From Chromobacterium paludis (GTDB lineage: Bacteria; Pseudomonadota; Gammaproteobacteria; Burkholderiales; Chromobacteriaceae), in the NCBI RefSeq assembly GCF_008275125.1, contig NZ_CP043473.1, positions 744,001-808,000 on the forward strand: DNA of 64,000 nt, in the 5' to 3' direction. Shown here in pieces: positions 22,812-31,673 of this stretch. The stretch's first letter is position 1, and every line of letters starts with the position of its first letter. The position numbers and the translations under genes were made by a program. A model generated the notes under the pieces. It was not told the origin of the DNA and ran no database searches. It saw only the letters and a program-made list of their open reading frames with translations.

Positions 22812-24872
22812 ATGAACGCGACCCTGCTGATCGAACTCCTGACCGAGGAGCTGCCGCCCAAGGCCCTGCCGCGTCTGGCCGCTAGCTTCGCCCAGACCAT
22901 CACCGAAGAACTGAAAAAGATGCAGTTCGCCGCCGCCGATGCCGAGGCCGTGGTGTACGCGTCGCCGCGCCGGCTGGCGCTGCAGCTGCCCGGCGTGCTG
23001 GCCGTGCAGCCGGATCAGCACATCACCCGCCAGGGCCCGGCCGTTGCCGCCGGCATGAAGGATGGCCAGCCGACGCCGGCCCTGGCCGGCTTCGCCCGCT
23101 CCTGCGGCGTGGAGGTGTCCGCGCTGTCCATCGTCAACAACGGCAAGCAGGACGTGTACGCCTATTCCAGCACCAAAACCGGCGAGGCGCTGAGCGCCGT
23201 GCTGGCCGACGTGGTGGCCCTGGCGCTGAAGAAGCTGCCGGCGCCCAAGCTGATGCGCTGGGGCGATTCCGACGTGCAATTCGTCCGTCCGGTGCATGGC
23301 CTGGTCATGCTGCACGGCGAGCAGGTCGTCGCCGGCGAGGTGCTGGGCCTGCAAAGCCGCCAGGTCACCCGCGGCCACCGCTTCCTGTCGCAGGGCGAGG
23401 TGAGCATCGCCAACGCCGACGCTTATGCCCGCGCGCTGCATGAGGAAGGCAAAGTCATCGCCAGCTTCGCCGCCCGCCGCGAGCTGATCGGCCACAAGCT
23501 GGCCGAGGCCGCCGCCAAGCTCGGCGCCACCATCGCCGCGCCGGACGCGCTGTTCGACGAAGTGACCGCGCTGGTGGAATGGCCGGTGGTGCTGGAGGCT
23601 GGCTTCGAGGCCGAGTTCCTGCAAGTGCCGCAAGAGTGCCTGATCCTGACCATGCAGCAAAACCAGAAGTACTTCCCGCTGCTGGACGGCAACGGCAAGC
23701 TGATGAACCGCTTCCTCTTGGTGTCCAATATCGCGCCGCAAGACCCGTCCTTCGTGGTGGGCGGCAACGAGCGCGTCTTGCGCGCCCGCCTGTCCGACGC
23801 CAAGTTCTTCTTCGAGCAGGACAAGAAGCACCGCCTGGACAGCCGCCTGCCGCGCCTGGCCAATGTGGTGTACCACAACAAGATAGGCTCGCAGCTGGAG
23901 CGCGTGGAGCGGCTGCAAAGCATCGCCGGCGCCATCGCGCATGAGCTGGGCGCCGACGCCGCGCTGGCCGCCCGCGCCGCCTATCTGGCCAAGGCCGATC
24001 TGGTGACCGACATGGTCGGCGAATTCCCGGAGCTGCAGGGCATCATGGGCATGTACTACGCCCAGCACGACGGCGAGCACGCCGAAGTAGCCGCCGCCGT
24101 CGAGGGCCACTACCACCCGCGTTTCGCCGGCGATACCTTGCCGCAAGGCAAGATCGCCACTGCCGTGGCCTTGGCCGACAAGCTGGAAACCATCGTCGGC
24201 ATCTGGGGCATAGGCCTGGTTCCGACCGGCGACAAGGACCCGTTCGCCTTGCGCCGCGCCGCGCTGGGCGTGGTGCGGATGGCGCTGGAAGCGGACCTGG
24301 ACCTGAAGCAGCTGTTGGCCATCGTGGCCGAGGCCTTCCCGGCCGGCAAGCTGTCCGCCAATGTCGCCGACGAAGTGTTCGGCTTCATGATGGATCGCCT
24401 GAAGAACTTCCTGGCCGCCGACTACAAGGGCGACGAGATCGACGCCGTGCTGGCCCTGGCGCCCAGCCGCATCCACGAAGTGCGCGCCGTGCTGGCCGCC
24501 GTGGCCGGCTTCAAGGCGCTGCCGGAAGCGGCCGCATTGGCTGCCGCCAACAAGCGCGTCAACAACATACTGAAGAAGGCCGAGGGCGAAGTGGGCGCGG
24601 TGGACGCCGCGCTGCTGCAGGAAGCCGCCGAACAGGCCTTGTACGCCGCGGTGCAGGAACTGGCCCCGGCGGTGGAAGCCAAGTTCGCCGCGCACGACTT
24701 TGCCGGCGCGCTGACCCAGCTGGCCTCGCTGCGCGCGCCGGTGGACGCGTTCTTCGACGGCGTGATGGTGATGGCCGAGGACGCCAAGGTGCGCGCCAAC
24801 CGCATCGCGCTGCTGGCCAGCCTGGCCGCGTTGTTCAACCGCGTGGCCGATATCTCGCTGCTGGCAGAGTGA
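22812..24872 (+). CDS. glyS: Glycyl-tRNA synthetase beta subunit
   Basis: This 686-residue protein is the tRNA-binding subunit needed with GlyQ for glycylation. N-terminal [18 protein letters not shown] is the family hallmark. Other landmarks are [17 protein letters not shown] near 162, the [11 protein letters not shown] block near 285, [17 protein letters not shown] near 440 and [16 protein letters not shown] near 472. The C-terminal half is an anticodon-binding, DALR-like helical domain. The ATG at 22812 is preferred over an upstream TTG because the family begins at this position. Confidence 0.97.
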   Translation: MNATLLIELLTEELPPKALPRLAASFAQTITEELKKMQFAAADAEAVVYASPRRLALQLPGVLAVQPDQHITRQGPAVAAGMKDGQPTPALAGFARSCGVEVSALSIVNNGKQDVYAYSSTKTGEALSAVLADVVALALKKLPAPKLMRWGDSDVQFVRPVHGLVMLHGEQVVAGEVLGLQSRQVTRGHRFLSQGEVSIANADAYARALHEEGKVIASFAARRELIGHKLAEAAAKLGATIAAPDALFDEVTALVEWPVVLEAGFEAEFLQVPQECLILTMQQNQKYFPLLDGNGKLMNRFLLVSNIAPQDPSFVVGGNERVLRARLSDAKFFFEQDKKHRLDSRLPRLANVVYHNKIGSQLERVERLQSIAGAIAHELGADAALAARAAYLAKADLVTDMVGEFPELQGIMGMYYAQHDGEHAEVAAAVEGHYHPRFAGDTLPQGKIATAVALADKLETIVGIWGIGLVPTGDKDPFALRRAALGVVRMALEADLDLKQLLAIVAEAFPAGKLSANVADEVFGFMMDRLKNFLAADYKGDEIDAVLALAPSRIHEVRAVLAAVAGFKALPEAAALAAANKRVNNILKKAEGEVGAVDAALLQEAAEQALYAAVQELAPAVEAKFAAHDFAGALTQLASLRAPVDAFFDGVMVMAEDAKVRANRIALLASLAALFNRVADISLLAE

Positions 24873-24878
24873 GAGTGG

Positions 24879-24967
24879 GGCGGAAGCCCGGCCAGGGGCC
24901 GGGCGTTCCGCCAAGCTTTCCATCGGCGAGAATTCAAACGGCGGAACGCCCCTGCAGGGCTTCCGCC
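24879..24967. repeat. Nested inverted repeat between glyS and gmhB
   Basis: The left arm runs GGCGGAAGCCC...GGGCGTTCCGCC (34 bp). The right arm (28 bp) is nearly its reverse complement, beginning GGCGGAACGCCC and ending GGGCTTCCGCC. A 27-base spacer separates them. Each half is also internally palindromic, so alternative cruciform or hairpin folds are possible. No T-run follows, so it is not a plain terminator. Confidence 0.8.
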
Positions 24968-24985
24968 TGACTCATTGGAGAAAGC

Positions 24986-25525
24986 GTGAAACTCGTCATC
25001 CTAGACCGAGACGGCGTGATCAACGAAGACCGCGACGATTTCGTCAAGAACAGCGCGGAATGGGCGCCGATTGAGCACAGCCTGGAAGCGATCGCCAACC
25101 TGACCCAGTCCGGCTGGCGCGTGGTGGTGGCCACCAACCAGTCAGGCATCGCCCGCGGCCTGTTTGACATGCACGCGCTGAACGCGATGCATGAGAAGAT
25201 GCACCGTCTGGTCGGCCAGGCCGGCGGCCGCATCGACGCCGTGGTGTTCTGTCCGCATGGTCCCGACCATGGCTGCGACTGCCGCAAGCCGCTGCCGGGC
25301 ATGGTGCTGGAGATCGCGGAACGCTTCAACGTCAAGCTGGAGGGCCTGCCCTTGATCGGCGACAGCCTGCGCGACCTGCAGGCCATCGCCGCCGTCGGCG
25401 GCCTGCCGATTCTGGTGAAAACGGGCAAGGGCGCCAAGACGCTGGCCAAGGGCGAGCTGCCGGAGAGCACGCTGGTGTTCGACGACCTGTACGACGCCGC
25501 CGAGCATCTGATCAACCATCACTGA
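24986..25525 (+). CDS. gmhB: D-glycero-beta-D-manno-heptose-1,7-bisphosphate 7-phosphatase
   Basis: This 179-residue HAD-superfamily phosphatase dephosphorylates heptose bisphosphate on the route to the ADP-heptose of the lipopolysaccharide inner core. The catalytic aspartates are in ILDRDGVINED (residues 5-15). ATNQSGIARG is motif II. The GmhB-specific zinc loop CPHGPDHGCDCRKP lies near residue 92, and PLIGDSLRDLQA is the acidic motif. The start is a GTG with TTGGAGAAA in front. It is followed 16 bp later by plsC, which suggests an envelope-biosynthesis transcription unit. Related histidinol-phosphate phosphatases are less likely because of the context and zinc loop. Confidence 0.92.
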   Translation: MKLVILDRDGVINEDRDDFVKNSAEWAPIEHSLEAIANLTQSGWRVVVATNQSGIARGLFDMHALNAMHEKMHRLVGQAGGRIDAVVFCPHGPDHGCDCRKPLPGMVLEIAERFNVKLEGLPLIGDSLRDLQAIAAVGGLPILVKTGKGAKTLAKGELPESTLVFDDLYDAAEHLINHH

Positions 25526-25541
25526 GATAAGAACCGCAAGC

Positions 25542-26318
25542 ATGATCAGTCTGTGGATACGCAACCTGCTGTACTGGCTGGTGCTCATCGTCATCACGCC
25601 GCTTTTCTTCTGTTGCCTGCTGTTGGCCGCGCCGCTGCCGCGCCGGACGCGCCATGTCTTCGGCGTCAGCTGGGCGCTGACCCTGCTGTGGATGCTGGAG
25701 AACGTGATCGGGCTCAAGTACAAGGTGCTGGGCGCTCACAACATCCCGACCGAGCCGTCGGTGATCTGCTCCAAGCATCAGTCCGGCTGGGAGACGCTGT
25801 CGCTGCAGAAGATTTTCCCGTGGCAGGTCTACGTGGCCAAGCGCGAGCTGGCCTGGATTCCGCTGTTCGGCTGGGGTCTGGTGCTGATGAACCCCATCAT
25901 GATCAACCGCTCGGACCGTTCGCGCGCCAACCAGCGCCTGCTGGAGCAGGGGCTGGAGCGCAAGCGCCACGGCTTCTGGATCACCGTGTTCCCGGAAGGC
26001 ACGCGCACCAAGCCCGGCCGCGTTGGCAAGTACAAGCTGGGCGCCGCGCGCATGGCCAAGCAGTTCGACATGCCCATGGTGCCGGTGGCGCACAATGCCG
26101 GCGAATTCTGGCCGCGCAACGCCTTCCTGAAATACCCGGGCGAGATCACCGTGGTGGTCGGCCCCGCCATCCGCCCGGCGGACGATGTCGGACCGGAGGC
26201 CATGATGGCCGAGGCCGAGGCCTGGATCGAAGCGCGCCAGCGAGAGATCGGCGGCGTGGGCCCATTTGCGGATCCCGATGAAAAACGCCAACGTCTGGCA
26301 CAGACTGCCGCTGCCTGA
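25542..26318 (+). CDS. plsC: 1-acyl-sn-glycerol-3-phosphate acyltransferase
   Basis: This 258-residue inner-membrane acyltransferase converts lysophosphatidate to phosphatidate. It has an N-terminal membrane span (LYWLVLIVITPLFFCCLLL). The catalytic block is KHQSGWETL rather than the textbook NHxxxxD, so it is the HX4E variant of the motif. FPEGTRTKPG near residue 150 binds the glycerol phosphate, and VAHNAGEFWPRN follows. It follows gmhB closely and its 3' end overlaps the next gene by 41 bases in a different frame. Confidence 0.92.
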   Translation: MISLWIRNLLYWLVLIVITPLFFCCLLLAAPLPRRTRHVFGVSWALTLLWMLENVIGLKYKVLGAHNIPTEPSVICSKHQSGWETLSLQKIFPWQVYVAKRELAWIPLFGWGLVLMNPIMINRSDRSRANQRLLEQGLERKRHGFWITVFPEGTRTKPGRVGKYKLGAARMAKQFDMPMVPVAHNAGEFWPRNAFLKYPGEITVVVGPAIRPADDVGPEAMMAEAEAWIEARQREIGGVGPFADPDEKRQRLAQTAAA

Positions 26319-26988
26319 CGGCGACGTGCCGGTGCTGCTGACGCGCCGCGCGCGGCAGAGCATAGGCATACGTGTGCGCGACGGCGTGGTGGAGTTGATC
26401 GCCGCGCCCGGCGTCAGCCAGGAGCGGCTGCATCAGGTGCTGCGGCAGCGCCACGACTGGATCGTCGGCCACGTGCTGCGCCAGCGCGGCCAGTTGGCGC
26501 AGGGTGAAGACCTGAGCCGGCTGACCCTGCTGGGCGAGGCGCTGGACTTGCGCTTGATGGGCGGCGCGCGCAAGACGGTCAAGCGCGAAGGAAATATCCT
26601 GCTGGTGTCCGGCGTGGCCGAAGGCGACGCCGACAGCCTGAAGGCCGTGCTGGCCCAATTCCTGAAACGCGAGGCGTCGATACTGTTGCCCAGCCGCCTC
26701 TCCCTGCTGGCGGCGCATTGCCGGCGCAAGCCCAGCCGTTTGCAATTGTCGTCGGCGCGCACGCGTTGGGGCAGCTGCGGCGCCGACGGCGGCATCCGCT
26801 TGAACTGGCGGTTGGTCCAGGCGCCGCTGGCCGTGGTCGATTACGTCGTGGCCCATGAGCTGGCCCATCTCGAACACATGAATCATTCGCCGGCTTTCTG
26901 GGCGGAGACCGCGCGTCTCTATCCGGGCTGGCGCGAGGCTCGCCGCTGGCTGCGCCAAAACGGCGGCGGGTTGTTTGCTTTTGGCTGA
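26278..26988 (+). CDS. YgjP-type zinc metalloprotein (M48-like, DUF45)
   Basis: This 236-residue protein contains the zinc motif [16 protein letters not shown] near residue 190, and upstream [16 protein letters not shown], both hallmarks of the YgjP/DUF45 group. These proteins look like small zinc peptidases; E. coli YgjP has been reported as a UTP-hydrolysing phosphatase, so the reaction should be treated as open. The ATG overlapping the end of plsC is used; a TTG four codons earlier is in frame. The overlap suggests translational coupling with plsC. Confidence 0.85.
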   Translation: MKNANVWHRLPLPDGDVPVLLTRRARQSIGIRVRDGVVELIAAPGVSQERLHQVLRQRHDWIVGHVLRQRGQLAQGEDLSRLTLLGEALDLRLMGGARKTVKREGNILLVSGVAEGDADSLKAVLAQFLKREASILLPSRLSLLAAHCRRKPSRLQLSSARTRWGSCGADGGIRLNWRLVQAPLAVVDYVVAHELAHLEHMNHSPAFWAETARLYPGWREARRWLRQNGGGLFAFG

Positions 26989-27005
26989 TTATCGAGGATT
27001 TTGCA

Positions 27006-27395
27006 ATGAGAATGCTGCATACCATGTTGCGCGTGGGGAACCTTGAGCGCTCCCTGTCGTTCTATCAAGAAGTGCTCGGCATGAAGCTGTTGCGCCGTTC
27101 CGATTTTCCGGAAGGCCGTTTCACGCTGGCCTTCGTCGGCTACGGCGACGAGGCCGATCACACCGTGCTGGAGCTGACCCATAACTGGGATACCGAATCC
27201 TACGAGCTGGGCAGCGGCTACGGCCACATCGCCATCGAAGTGGACGACGCCTACGCCGCCTGCGACATGGCGCGCGCCAAGGGCGGCAAGGTCACGCGCG
27301 AAGCCGGCCCGATGAAGCACGGCACCACGGTGATCGCCTTCATCGAGGACCCGGACGGCTACAAGATCGAGTTCATCCAGAAGGGCAGCCGCTAA
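27006..27395 (+). CDS. gloA: Lactoylglutathione lyase (glyoxalase I)
   Basis: This 129-residue metalloenzyme of the vicinal-oxygen-chelate fold isomerises the methylglyoxal-glutathione hemithioacetal to lactoylglutathione. Visible motifs are the N-terminal [19 protein letters not shown] (His5 metal ligand), [10 protein letters not shown] (glutamate ligand), [11 protein letters not shown] (histidine) and [11 protein letters not shown] (glutamate). The length fits the Ni-dependent bacterial class. It follows the YgjP-like gene by 17 bp. Methylglyoxal arises partly from aminoacetone in threonine breakdown, although the kbl-tdh pair is 9 kb away. Confidence 0.96.
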   Translation: MRMLHTMLRVGNLERSLSFYQEVLGMKLLRRSDFPEGRFTLAFVGYGDEADHTVLELTHNWDTESYELGSGYGHIAIEVDDAYAACDMARAKGGKVTREAGPMKHGTTVIAFIEDPDGYKIEFIQKGSR

Positions 27396-27527
27396 GCCCC
27401 GGCGCGTCTGGCAGGACGCGCGCAGGCCGGCGCCCGGACCCGGCCTGTGCCTGGCATCACAACCGGGAATGTTCTGGCAGCCTCGCGCTGCGTTTTTATT
27501 TACGGGCTTTGCCCGCGGGAAGGACTG

Positions 27528-28943
27528 ATGAAAAACAAACTGCTGACTCTGGCGGGCGCCATGCTGTTACCCGCCGTCGCCCAGGCTGCGGACATGGACG
27601 GTGCCACGCTGAGCCTGGGCTGGGCCGCGCCGTTCGCCGGCATCCTGCTGTCCATCGCTTTGTTCCCTATTCTGGCGCCAGGCATCTGGCACCATCATTT
27701 CGGCAAGATCACCGCGGGCTGGACCGCGCTGTTCCTGCTGCCTTTCGCCGCCGCTTTCGGCCTGGGCCAGACCGGCGAATTGGTGCTGCACGCGCTGTTC
27801 ACTGAATACATCCCCTTCATCGCGCTGCTGTTCGCGCTGTACACCGTGTCCGGCGGCATTCTGGTGTGGGGCTCGCTGCATGGCTCGCCCAAGCTGAATA
27901 CCGGCATCCTGGCGATAGGCACGCTGCTGGCGTCCATCATGGGCACCACCGGCGCGGCCATGCTGCTGATCCGTCCGCTGTTGAAGGCCAACGAAGGCCG
28001 CCAGCGCAATGTGCACGTGGTGGTGTTCTTCATCTTCCTGGTGGCCAATGTCGGCGGCGGCCTGACCCCGCTGGGCGATCCGCCGCTGTTCCTGGGCTTC
28101 CTCAAGGGCGTGACCTTCGGCTGGACCTTCCAGCACATGCTGGCCCCGGTGGCGCTGCTGTCCGCCATGCTGCTGGCCATTTTCTACTTCCTGGACCGCC
28201 ACCTGTACGCCAAGGAAGCGCAGGAGGGCACGCTGAAGCCGGTGGACCGCAGCCATGATAAGCCGCTCAAATTGTACGGCAAACGCAATTTCTGGCTGCT
28301 GGCCGGCGTGGTGGGCGCGGTGCTGATGTCCGGCCTATGGAAGCCGGGCATCGAGATCCATCTGCCCGGCGCCCATCTGGAGCTGCAAAACCTGCTGCGC
28401 GACGCCATCCTGATCCTGCTGGCCTTCGCCTCGCTGTGGATCACGCCCAAGCAAGTGCGCGCCGGCAACGAGTTCAACTGGCTGCCCATCCTGGAAGTGG
28501 GCAAGCTGTTCGCCGGCATCTTCCTCACCATCGCCCCGGTGATCGCCATCCTGCGCGCCGGCGAGCATGGCGCGCTGGCCGGCCTGGTGCAGGCCGTGTC
28601 CGGTCCGGACGGCAAGCCGCTGGACGGCATGTATTTCTGGATGACCGGCATCCTGTCCAGCTTCCTGGACAATGCGCCGACCTATCTGGTGTTTTTCAAT
28701 CTGGCCGACGGCAACGCGGTTCAGCTGATGGGCCCGCTGGCCAGCACCTTGCTCGCCATCTCCATGGGCGCGGTGTTCATGGGGGCGATGACCTATATCG
28801 GCAACGCGCCCAACTTCATGGTCAAGGCCATCGCCGAGCACCGCCATGTCAAGATGCCGGGCTTCTTCGGCTATATGCTGTGGTCCGGCGCCATTCTGCT
28901 GCCTTGCTTCGTATTGATGACCCTGGTGTTTTTCCACTTCTGA
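27528..28943 (+). CDS. Sodium:proton antiporter / CitMHS-type ion transporter
   Basis: This 471-residue membrane protein starts with a signal-like segment (LLTLAGAMLLPAVAQA) followed by about a dozen hydrophobic spans. Characteristic stretches are FAGILLSIALFPILAPGIWH, GGGLTPLGDPPLFLGFLKGV near residue 183 and SSFLDNAPTYLVFFNLA in the C-terminal half. The last two are the paired re-entrant loops of the ion-transporter superfamily. Relatives are usually annotated as NhaD-like sodium:proton antiporters or putative citrate carriers, and substrate specificity cannot be settled from the sequence. GGAAGG precedes the ATG. The gene is closed by a strong bidirectional terminator. Confidence 0.85.
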   Translation: MKNKLLTLAGAMLLPAVAQAADMDGATLSLGWAAPFAGILLSIALFPILAPGIWHHHFGKITAGWTALFLLPFAAAFGLGQTGELVLHALFTEYIPFIALLFALYTVSGGILVWGSLHGSPKLNTGILAIGTLLASIMGTTGAAMLLIRPLLKANEGRQRNVHVVVFFIFLVANVGGGLTPLGDPPLFLGFLKGVTFGWTFQHMLAPVALLSAMLLAIFYFLDRHLYAKEAQEGTLKPVDRSHDKPLKLYGKRNFWLLAGVVGAVLMSGLWKPGIEIHLPGAHLELQNLLRDAILILLAFASLWITPKQVRAGNEFNWLPILEVGKLFAGIFLTIAPVIAILRAGEHGALAGLVQAVSGPDGKPLDGMYFWMTGILSSFLDNAPTYLVFFNLADGNAVQLMGPLASTLLAISMGAVFMGAMTYIGNAPNFMVKAIAEHRHVKMPGFFGYMLWSGAILLPCFVLMTLVFFHF

Positions 28944-28962
28944 GGTCGGCAGCGTTCGCCGC

Positions 28963-28998
28963 AAAAAAAAGCCCATCGCGCATGCGATGGGCTTTTTT
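28963..28998. terminator. Bidirectional terminator between the antiporter and cstA-like genes
   Basis: Stem GCCCATCGC / GCGATGGGC with a 4-base loop is flanked by an A8 run and a T6 run. It can serve both convergent genes. Confidence 0.92.
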
Positions 28999-29014
28999 GC
29001 GTCTGGCGCGGGGG

Positions 29015-30823
29015 TCAGGCTTCTGACGCGGCCGGCTTCAGCGCGGCTTGCGGCGTCGGGCGGCTCAATAGCGCCATCCAGCGGCGGCAGGCGGAGATCA
29101 GGATCACCAGGCCCAGGGCCAGCATCACGATGGAGATGCCGGCGTTGAACAGGTTGTAGCCCTTGGCGGCCGGGTTCAGGTACACGTTTTTGACCATCCA
29201 GTAGCCGGCGTAGTTGACGGTGACGTACAGGTAGGCCAGCGGCACCAGGCAGGTCAGCATGTAGCTGCGATTGTGCGATAGCCGCAGGATGATGGTGGCG
29301 CCGATGATCAGGCCGATGGAGGCCATCAACTGGTTGGACACGCCGAACAGCGCCCACACCGAGTTGATGTCGCCGGAGTTCAGCAGATAGCCCCACATCG
29401 CGCAGGCTATGATGGACGCGCCGATGGCGCCGGGCATCCAATCGGTGCGTTTCAGCGGTGCCCACAGATCGCCGACGAAGTCCTGGATCAGGTAACGGGC
29501 GACGCGGGTGCCGGAGTCGATGGCGGTGAGGATGAACACGGCCTCGAACATCACCATGAACTGGAAGAAGTAGGACGCCAGATGGCTGAACCACGGGATG
29601 CGGGTGAAGATGTCCGCCATGCCCACCGCCAGGGTCACCGCGCCGCCGGTGCGGCCGTACAGGTCCAGGCCGATTTCCTCGGACAGCTTGGGCAGATTCA
29701 CCACGTCCATGCCCAGGGTGTGGAACACGGCCGGCGCGGAGTTGATGGCGAAGTAGTCCGCCGGATGCAAGGCGGTGGCGGCGATCAAGGCCATCACGCC
29801 CACCACGCATTCGGCCAGCATGGCGCCGAAGCCCACCGGCAGGATGTCGCTCCACTTGTCGATCTGTTTGGGCGTGGTGCCGGAGCCGATGAAGGCGTGG
29901 AAGCCGGAGATCGCGCCGCAGGCGATGGTGATGGAGATGAAGGGCCATACCGGGCCGGACAGCACCGGGCCGCCGCCGTGGATGAACTGGGTCACGGCCG
30001 GGAACTGGATCTGCGGGTTGATGAACACCACGCCGACCACCAAGAGGCCGAACACGCCGATCTTCATGAAGCTGGACAGGCAGGCGCGCGGGGTCAGCAG
30101 CATCCACACCGGCAGCGTGGTGGCGAAGAAGGCGTAGATGGGCAGCAGCAGCGACACGGTGGACGCCTTCAGCGACAGCCATTCGCCCAGCGCGGTGTGC
30201 TGGATGTAGGGGCCGGCGAACACGCAGGCCATGATGGCGGCGATGCCGACGTAGCTGGCGTTCTTCATGCTGCCGGTCACGCGCTCCCACAGGCCCACGG
30301 CTATGGCGATGGGGATGGTCATGAACACGGCGAAGGCGCCCCACGGGTTGCGTTCCAGCGCATGCACCACCACCATGGACAGGCCGGCCATGGTGATGGT
30401 GATGATGAACAGCATGGCCAGGCCGGTACACCAGCCGGCCAGCGGGCCGAGCTCGGCCTTGGCCACTTCCGACAGCGACTTGCCGTGGTGTTTCATCGAG
30501 GCGAACAGCACCACGGTGTCGTGCACCGCGCCGCCGACCACACAGCCTATCAGCAGCCAGACCATGCTGGGCAGGTAGCCGTACTGGGCGGCCAGCACCG
30601 GGCCCACCAAGGGGCCTGCGGCGGCGATGGCGGCGAAGTGGCCGCCGAAGGCCACCCACTTGCTGGTGGGCACGTAGTCCTTGCCGTCTTTCAATTCATG
30701 AGAAGGGGTGACAGCGCTGTCGTCGACGCCCAGCACCTTGCGCGTGAAGAACACCCCGTACAGGCGGTAGCAGATCGCAAGGACACACAGGCTGCCGATC
30801 ACAAAAGTCAATGCGTGATCCAT
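29015..30823 (-). CDS. cstA: CstA-family transporter (carbon starvation / pyruvate type)
   Basis: This 602-residue inner-membrane protein of the CstA family has about 16 hydrophobic spans. Family blocks include SKWVAFGGHFAAIAAAGPLV near residue 53, GGAVHDTVVLFASMKHHGKS near 97 and CGAISGFHAFIGSGTTPKQ near 308. It is about 100 residues shorter than the E. coli proteins CstA and BtsT. E. coli members take up pyruvate (BtsT, CstA), sometimes peptides. The neighbouring LytS/LytTR pair matches the BtsS/BtsR regulators of BtsT, which favours a pyruvate role. A GGTGAA-N8-TTCACC palindrome lies just upstream of the start. Confidence 0.92.
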   Translation of the reverse strand: MDHALTFVIGSLCVLAICYRLYGVFFTRKVLGVDDSAVTPSHELKDGKDYVPTSKWVAFGGHFAAIAAAGPLVGPVLAAQYGYLPSMVWLLIGCVVGGAVHDTVVLFASMKHHGKSLSEVAKAELGPLAGWCTGLAMLFIITITMAGLSMVVVHALERNPWGAFAVFMTIPIAIAVGLWERVTGSMKNASYVGIAAIMACVFAGPYIQHTALGEWLSLKASTVSLLLPIYAFFATTLPVWMLLTPRACLSSFMKIGVFGLLVVGVVFINPQIQFPAVTQFIHGGGPVLSGPVWPFISITIACGAISGFHAFIGSGTTPKQIDKWSDILPVGFGAMLAECVVGVMALIAATALHPADYFAINSAPAVFHTLGMDVVNLPKLSEEIGLDLYGRTGGAVTLAVGMADIFTRIPWFSHLASYFFQFMVMFEAVFILTAIDSGTRVARYLIQDFVGDLWAPLKRTDWMPGAIGASIIACAMWGYLLNSGDINSVWALFGVSNQLMASIGLIIGATIILRLSHNRSYMLTCLVPLAYLYVTVNYAGYWMVKNVYLNPAAKGYNLFNAGISIVMLALGLVILISACRRWMALLSRPTPQAALKPAASEA

Positions 30824-30835
30824 GATGATGGCTCC

Positions 30836-30855
30836 GGTGAAATCGTGGCTTCACC
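30836..30855. promoter_or_regulatory. Palindromic element before the cstA-like gene
   Basis: Perfect 6-bp arms GGTGAA and TTCACC are separated by 8 bp, 13-32 bp upstream of the ATG. It may be a regulator site overlapping the promoter or leader. LytTR proteins usually bind direct repeats, so the fit to the adjacent regulator is uncertain. Confidence 0.35.
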
Positions 30856-30953
30856 TTACGCCTTTAAAGAGGAGGGCTGGCGCGCCGGCTGCGCCAGCGG
30901 CAGCCTGGCGGCGCGAGCGGCGGGAAAGCGGGGGCGAGCGGCGGCGGCGCCGT

Positions 30954-31673
30954 TCAGGCGGGAATCCCCAGCGCCTCTTTCAGTGGCTTGAGGAAGCGCC
31001 GGCTGACCGGCAGGCTGCGGCCGCCCAGGGTCACGATATCGGCCGCGCCGTTGTCGCCGAGGCGGATTTCGCGGATGGCGCGCAGATTGACCAGGTGCTG
31101 GCGATGGCAGCGGAACAGGCCGCTGCGTTCTTCGAAGGTGCGCAGCGTCAGCTCGGTGAAGTGCTCGCGCCCATCGCTGGCCTGCACGAATACGCCGCTG
31201 ACGCGCGAGGAGACGAACTCCACCTCGGCCAGCGGCAGCAGCGCGATGCGGTTGACGCCGTGGCAGGGCACCACTTCCAGCGGGGCCAGCGCCTGGGCGG
31301 GCAGCGGCTGCGGCGAAGCGTCGCGGCGCAGCCGCTCCAGCGTTTTGGCCAGGCGCTGCGGGTCCACCGGCTTGAGCAGGTAGTCGAAGGCGTGTTCCTC
31401 GAAGGCCTGGATGGCGTAGTCGTCGAAGGCGGTGACGAACACCACGCGCGGCATCTTGTCAGGGTCCAGCATGGCCAGCATTTCCAGGCCGCTGACGCGC
31501 GGCATCTGGATGTCCAGGAACACCACGTCCGGTTGCTGGCGGTGGATGAAGGAAATGGCTTCGATGGCGTTGCCGCATTCGCCGACGATGTCGAAGCCGG
31601 CGTGGCTGGCCAGTTGCTGGCGCAATTCGTCGCGGGCCAGCGGCTCGTCGTCCACCAGCAGGGTTTTCAGCAT
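30954..31673 (-). CDS. LytTR-family response regulator (BtsR/YehT-like)
   Basis: This 239-residue regulator has an N-terminal receiver domain (about 1-120). Its phospho-acceptor Asp lies in [14 protein letters not shown], with acidic residues DDEP near the start and the lysine in LLKPVD. A C-terminal LytTR DNA-binding domain (about 140-239) carries [14 protein letters not shown], the [11 protein letters not shown] motif and [13 protein letters not shown]. The start overlaps the end of the sensor kinase gene by seven bases, so the two are translationally coupled. It lies 130 bp upstream of the cstA-like gene on the same strand, a natural target. Confidence 0.93.
   Translation of the reverse strand: MLKTLLVDDEPLARDELRQQLASHAGFDIVGECGNAIEAISFIHRQQPDVVFLDIQMPRVSGLEMLAMLDPDKMPRVVFVTAFDDYAIQAFEEHAFDYLLKPVDPQRLAKTLERLRRDASPQPLPAQALAPLEVVPCHGVNRIALLPLAEVEFVSSRVSGVFVQASDGREHFTELTLRTFEERSGLFRCHRQHLVNLRAIREIRLGDNGAADIVTLGGRSLPVSRRFLKPLKEALGIPA

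Noticed and set aside
22257..24923. 888-codon minus-strand frame opposite glyS
   Set aside because: Low-complexity composition (GQ, RH and LV runs) and complete overlap with the well-supported glyS.
28335..30659. 774-codon minus-strand frame across the antiporter and CstA genes
   Set aside because: It is in a different frame from the strongly supported cstA-like gene on the same strand and reads through a terminator; Arg/Pro-rich shadow.
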